From: Parvularcula sp964219355
GTDB lineage: Bacteria > Pseudomonadota > Alphaproteobacteria > Caulobacterales > Parvularculaceae
Reading direction: 5' to 3'
NCBI GenBank assembly: GCA_964219355.1
Contig: CAXPOZ010000005.1
Span: forward strand, 442,206-506,205
DNA: 64,000 nt
Positions 61,194-64,000 of the stretch are shown piece by piece (the stretch's first letter is position 1; the number at the start of each line of letters is the position of its first letter). The position numbers were made by a program, and so were the translations under genes. The notes below the pieces were generated by a model, which had not been told where the DNA came from, ran no database searches, and worked only from the letters and a program-made list of their open reading frames with translations.

Positions 61194-63122
61194 CTAACGA
61201 AAAATGCCCTTCGAGCGACCATTTCCAACTGTCCAGCCGATGCCTGAGGCTGTGCGTTTGAGTGTCAGTTCGCGGTCGGTCTGCCGTCCGAGCGCGCTGC
61301 GCCACGGTACAAGCGCGAACTCCTTAGCGTTCCCGATGACCGCCATGCGGCCCGCCGCCAGATCGACGTGGCCCTCCAGCCGCCCGTGTAACCGGTCCCC
61401 GTTCGCCAGATCGACAGCCGTCCGGTTCGAGCGCGCGGCGATCGCATCGGAATTCTGTTTCAGATCAAGCGCCCGCAACCGAATACGCTGCTCATCTGAA
61501 AGGTTGGCCTGCCCTGCCTGCAGAACGTCTTGCTCTCGCAGCCATGCCTGCCGCCGCATCTGAAGGTTCCCGAGCTCTATGCACCGTTCCGCATCGGTTT
61601 CGGAAAGCCCGTCGATCCATGTCTCACCCATCCGCTCAATCTGCGCCTCTGGGGACAACCACGACAGGACAGTCAGCTTCACGCCGCCGGACCGCCGCGC
61701 TTCGTATTCTGCGGCGCGTTCGATGAAGGTCTCATCAATGCGCCATTCTCCGCTGGCGAGCCGTTCGCCGATTCCCGCCCGCCGCAGCGCTTCAAGACGG
61801 CGCTTCAGCGACAGGCGGTAAGCCGGTTTCGATCCGGGATCGTGGCGGGCGTGCAAGTCCTCCGACCAGACGCCACCCGTTTCATCGGCGACTCTGGCGA
61901 TGGCCGTGTCCGAAGCCCGCGCCAGCGCGCTCGCGCGCGACAGCTCAACAACCGCGCCGCGCGACGGGCGGGAGGTCGGATCAATGGCGCCAGCAGGCAC
62001 ATGCCATATCCCGCCGTCAAAATCTTCAACGAGCATGTAGCGTGTGTCGCGAAGTTCGTCCTCGGCGCCATAGGCTTTAACGACGCCCTGAATAGGGGTT
62101 GCATCCGCATCCCGGTCCTGCACAAACTGAATGTGTTTTTTACGTTCGCCGAATTCCGCCGCGAGTGTGCGGATGATGTCGCCCCGCCGGCCCCGGCGTT
62201 TGAGTTGCTCCTGCCAGCCCGGCTTCATCCGCCAGGCTACGGCTCCGGCGGGCTCTGCGAGGCCCAACGTTTGGAGGTGGCGTGCGCGAGCAATCTGAAG
62301 CGAGCGGCTAAAGCGTTCGCCGCTTGAGGACGCATCGCCCGGCTCAAAAACGCTTCCATCGATAAGGTTTTCGATCTCGCGATCCAGCCCTGTCCACCGG
62401 TCCTGATCGACCTGTTTCTGCCGCGTCTCTGCAACCTCCAGCGCTCGCCGCGGTCCGAGCCTCTGTGTCACAAGATCCTCGGCCGCTTCGCGCAGGCCAT
62501 GGGTGAGATAGTCTCGCGCGATGACGACATCCTTCATCCGCGCGTCGCGCCCGCGCACGACAATATGCGTGTGCGGATGGCCGGTATTGTGGTGATCGAC
62601 AGCGATCCAGTCCAAGCGCCGCCCGGTGTCGGCTTCCATGCGCGCCATCAGGTCGCGCGTCGCCTGTTTGAAATCGCCCATGCGCGCGCCGCCCTCCGGC
62701 GACACGATGATCCGGAACTGGTGGCGATCCTGTTCGCTCCTCTCCAGAAAGTCGCGCGGCGATATACCTTCATTGTCCCGGTCATAGAGGACACCGCCTT
62801 CGCCCTCGCGATCCACGCCGTCCCGCTGCAGATAGCCGACATGGGCACGATAGAGTCCTGGGCCCGCGCGTCCGGCTCTGGCGATATGTACTTTGACCAC
62901 GACGCGCCGCCGTTGCAGGCGGGACAGATGCCGCCCTGCGGATGCGCGTGTTCGCGCTGCGCCGCCGCTGCCATAACGCGCGCCCGTGAAGGAAGATTTC
63001 CGGGGCGCATTAGAAAGCCGCTTCCCGGTCTTCGCCAGTTGGCGGCGAAGGCGCTTTCCAGCTGGGCCGCCTCTATCGCGTATCGGCCCCAACCGGGGTG
63101 TGAACGGGGTATCATCGCTCAT
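61194..63122 (-). CDS. Relaxase/mobilization nuclease (RlxS/DUF3363 type)
   Basis: 642 residues from ATG 63122 (MSDDTPFTPRLG); an extension to 63206 is less likely. N-terminal RlxS relaxase with GYLQRDGVDREGEGGVLYDR, FKQATRDLMARMEADTGRRL and the metal-binding histidine motif DHHNTGHPHTHIVVRG. The C-terminal DUF3363 region contains AEYEARRSGGVKLTVLSWLS and DLANGDRLHGRLEGHVDLAAG. It nicks at oriT and leads the strand into the channel. No oriT was recognised in the flanks. Confidence 0.9.
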   Translation of the reverse strand: MSDDTPFTPRLGPIRDRGGPAGKRLRRQLAKTGKRLSNAPRKSSFTGARYGSGGAARTRASAGRHLSRLQRRRVVVKVHIARAGRAGPGLYRAHVGYLQRDGVDREGEGGVLYDRDNEGISPRDFLERSEQDRHQFRIIVSPEGGARMGDFKQATRDLMARMEADTGRRLDWIAVDHHNTGHPHTHIVVRGRDARMKDVVIARDYLTHGLREAAEDLVTQRLGPRRALEVAETRQKQVDQDRWTGLDREIENLIDGSVFEPGDASSSGERFSRSLQIARARHLQTLGLAEPAGAVAWRMKPGWQEQLKRRGRRGDIIRTLAAEFGERKKHIQFVQDRDADATPIQGVVKAYGAEDELRDTRYMLVEDFDGGIWHVPAGAIDPTSRPSRGAVVELSRASALARASDTAIARVADETGGVWSEDLHARHDPGSKPAYRLSLKRRLEALRRAGIGERLASGEWRIDETFIERAAEYEARRSGGVKLTVLSWLSPEAQIERMGETWIDGLSETDAERCIELGNLQMRRQAWLREQDVLQAGQANLSDEQRIRLRALDLKQNSDAIAARSNRTAVDLANGDRLHGRLEGHVDLAAGRMAVIGNAKEFALVPWRSALGRQTDRELTLKRTASGIGWTVGNGRSKGIFR

Positions 63123-63264
63123 TGCGGCGCTCTTACCCCATGCACTACAGGAACCCCTTTCATTCCGGGAAATTTCCGACGATCCATGCACCGCAATGCT
63201 GTGCAAAGGGCGCCAAAAAACAGATGTGCAGACAAGGCGTTAGATGGCATGTGGTGCCATAGCT

Positions 63265-63840
63265 TTAATCTTGCCCTACCGGGTTCGCTTCTGATTCCCT
63301 TGCATCCGCATGTATCGCTTTGCATCCGCTTGCGCCCTGTCTGTCCCGGGCCACGAAAACGGGGATGGCGACGCCATCCAGGTCTGTTTGTTTTACGGGA
63401 CCGAAATACCGGCCATCAAGCGACGCCGGATGCGGCGTCAGCAGGAAAAGCTCATCGCTTTCAAGCCGGACACAGCCATCCCACACAGGCAGGTTTCGGC
63501 CACTGGAATCGACAATCAGCGCTTCCGCCACAACTTCATCATTGATCAGAATGTCGCGTCCGGTCCGGCAGATTTCATCGCCGGGACCCCCGGCAATCTG
63601 TTTCAATAACGGCCAGTCTTCGCCAACAAATTCATGCTCCTGCGCCCAGTTCGCTTGCACGCTCTGGCTGGAGACGACGACCCATCGGCCAGGGGTGAAG
63701 GGCGCGTCGCTCAGCCAGTAAAGCCCTGTCGGTGCGCTCGCGGTCCGGTTCCAGATCAAGCGATCTGCGGGGTCGAGAACCAGACCGAAAAAGACAAGAC
63801 CGGCGCTAAATCCTGTCATCCAAAGCGTGCGCTTTTTCAT
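63265..63840 (-). CDS. traF: TraF-type signal peptidase (S26 family)
   Basis: 191 residues, one N-terminal membrane segment. Likely catalytic Ser35 in RTASAPTGLYWL and Lys80 in LLKQIAGGPGDEICR; later YFGPVKQTDLDG. TraF processes the pilin TrbC in conjugation. The ATG overlaps the stop of the upstream HTH gene (ATGA). Its pilin substrate gene trbC is not in the window. Confidence 0.88.
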   Translation of the reverse strand: MKKRTLWMTGFSAGLVFFGLVLDPADRLIWNRTASAPTGLYWLSDAPFTPGRWVVVSSQSVQANWAQEHEFVGEDWPLLKQIAGGPGDEICRTGRDILINDEVVAEALIVDSSGRNLPVWDGCVRLESDELFLLTPHPASLDGRYFGPVKQTDLDGVAIPVFVARDRQGASGCKAIHADARESEANPVGQD

Positions 63841-64000
63841 TCCGGCTTCTGCAGGCGTTCGGATGTGGACGCATAGGAATTGCGCTCTGACCAGCGGATG
63901 AGATCGGGTTTCGGATAGAAGACCCGCGCGCCATGTTTGCGGTAAATCGGCCCGCGTCCCTCGCAGCGATAATGGTCAAGCGTTGAGCGTTTCAGCCTCA
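63837..64000 (-). CDS. Helix-turn-helix (AlpA/excisionase-like) protein, C-terminal part
   Basis: The last 54 codons only; the start lies beyond the window. Reads RLKRSTLDHYRCEGRGPIYR then KHGARVFYPKPDLIRWSERN and a short basic tail. The HTH_17 pattern of AlpA/Xis-like proteins (YRCEGRGP.Y.K.G..V.Y...DL..W) is clear. Such genes usually precede traF in these transfer loci. Confidence 0.75.
   Translation of the reverse strand, partial: RLKRSTLDHYRCEGRGPIYRKHGARVFYPKPDLIRWSERNSYASTSERLQKPE

Noticed and set aside
1..64000. CRISPR arrays, rRNA or tRNA genes
   Set aside because: No regularly spaced repeats and no tRNA or rRNA signature seen in the intergenic gaps; short gaps were read on both strands but no tRNA scan could be run.

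Overview
The window looks like the chromosome of a GC-rich marine or soil alphaproteobacterium. I would guess Parvularculales/Caulobacterales-like, but this is only inference from the gene set: a lone exosortase-type O-ligase, a TonB receptor under a cobalamin riboswitch, parC and parE close together, RlxS/TraG-type transfer genes, and no rRNA, tRNA or CRISPR.

Region 1 (about 1-32.7 kb) is chromosomal backbone. It holds parC (cut by the window edge), a GH13 lipoprotein, a SleB-type hydrolase, kdsA, small membrane proteins, a D-amino-acid-oxidase-like flavoprotein with its domains in circularly permuted order, parE, a membrane-anchored OmpR-type regulator, mutL, a MarC protein, an O-ligase, and a BtuB-like receptor below a cobalamin riboswitch. 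An aquaporin with a perfect 13-bp inverted repeat in front follows. Then come a dehalogenase/kinase/acyl-CoA dehydrogenase operon, an aldo/keto reductase, a GH3 beta-glucosidase fused to an SMP-30/gluconolactonase domain and coupled to a GntP permease, a ferredoxin-type reductase, and a methylcitrate-cycle operon (prpD, a 46-residue membrane ORF, prpB, thiolase, prpC).

Region 2 (about 33.4-53.1 kb) is a copper/silver resistance island. It has a CopL-like protein, multicopper oxidase CopA, CopB, a DUF2231/NTF2-like fusion, a small membrane protein, a Cu+ P-type ATPase, an APC permease, a DUF305 protein, a glutaredoxin-MauE fusion, CopC/CopD, CsoR, a second CopL-like protein, CusCBA, a CusF-like lipoprotein and a PepSY protein. 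At least four, probably five, related palindromes of the form ATACCC-N5/6-GGGTAT precede its transcription units and suggest one CsoR regulon. Efflux (ATPase, RND), periplasmic oxidation and sequestration (CopA, CopC, CusF) and redox repair would work together.

Region 3 (about 53.1-64 kb) is the mobility backbone, with a second cargo inside it. Read on the minus strand it is an HTH protein, TraF peptidase, RlxS-type relaxase, then a mercury module (merR facing merT-merP-merF-merA, an unknown membrane protein, a MerA-like flavoprotein and ynfA), then TraG and a CopG-type protein. The trb mating-pair genes that usually follow copG are replaced here by the copper island. The whole 33-64 kb stretch therefore reads as an integrated, probably mobilizable or partly degraded, metal-resistance element beside the prp operon.
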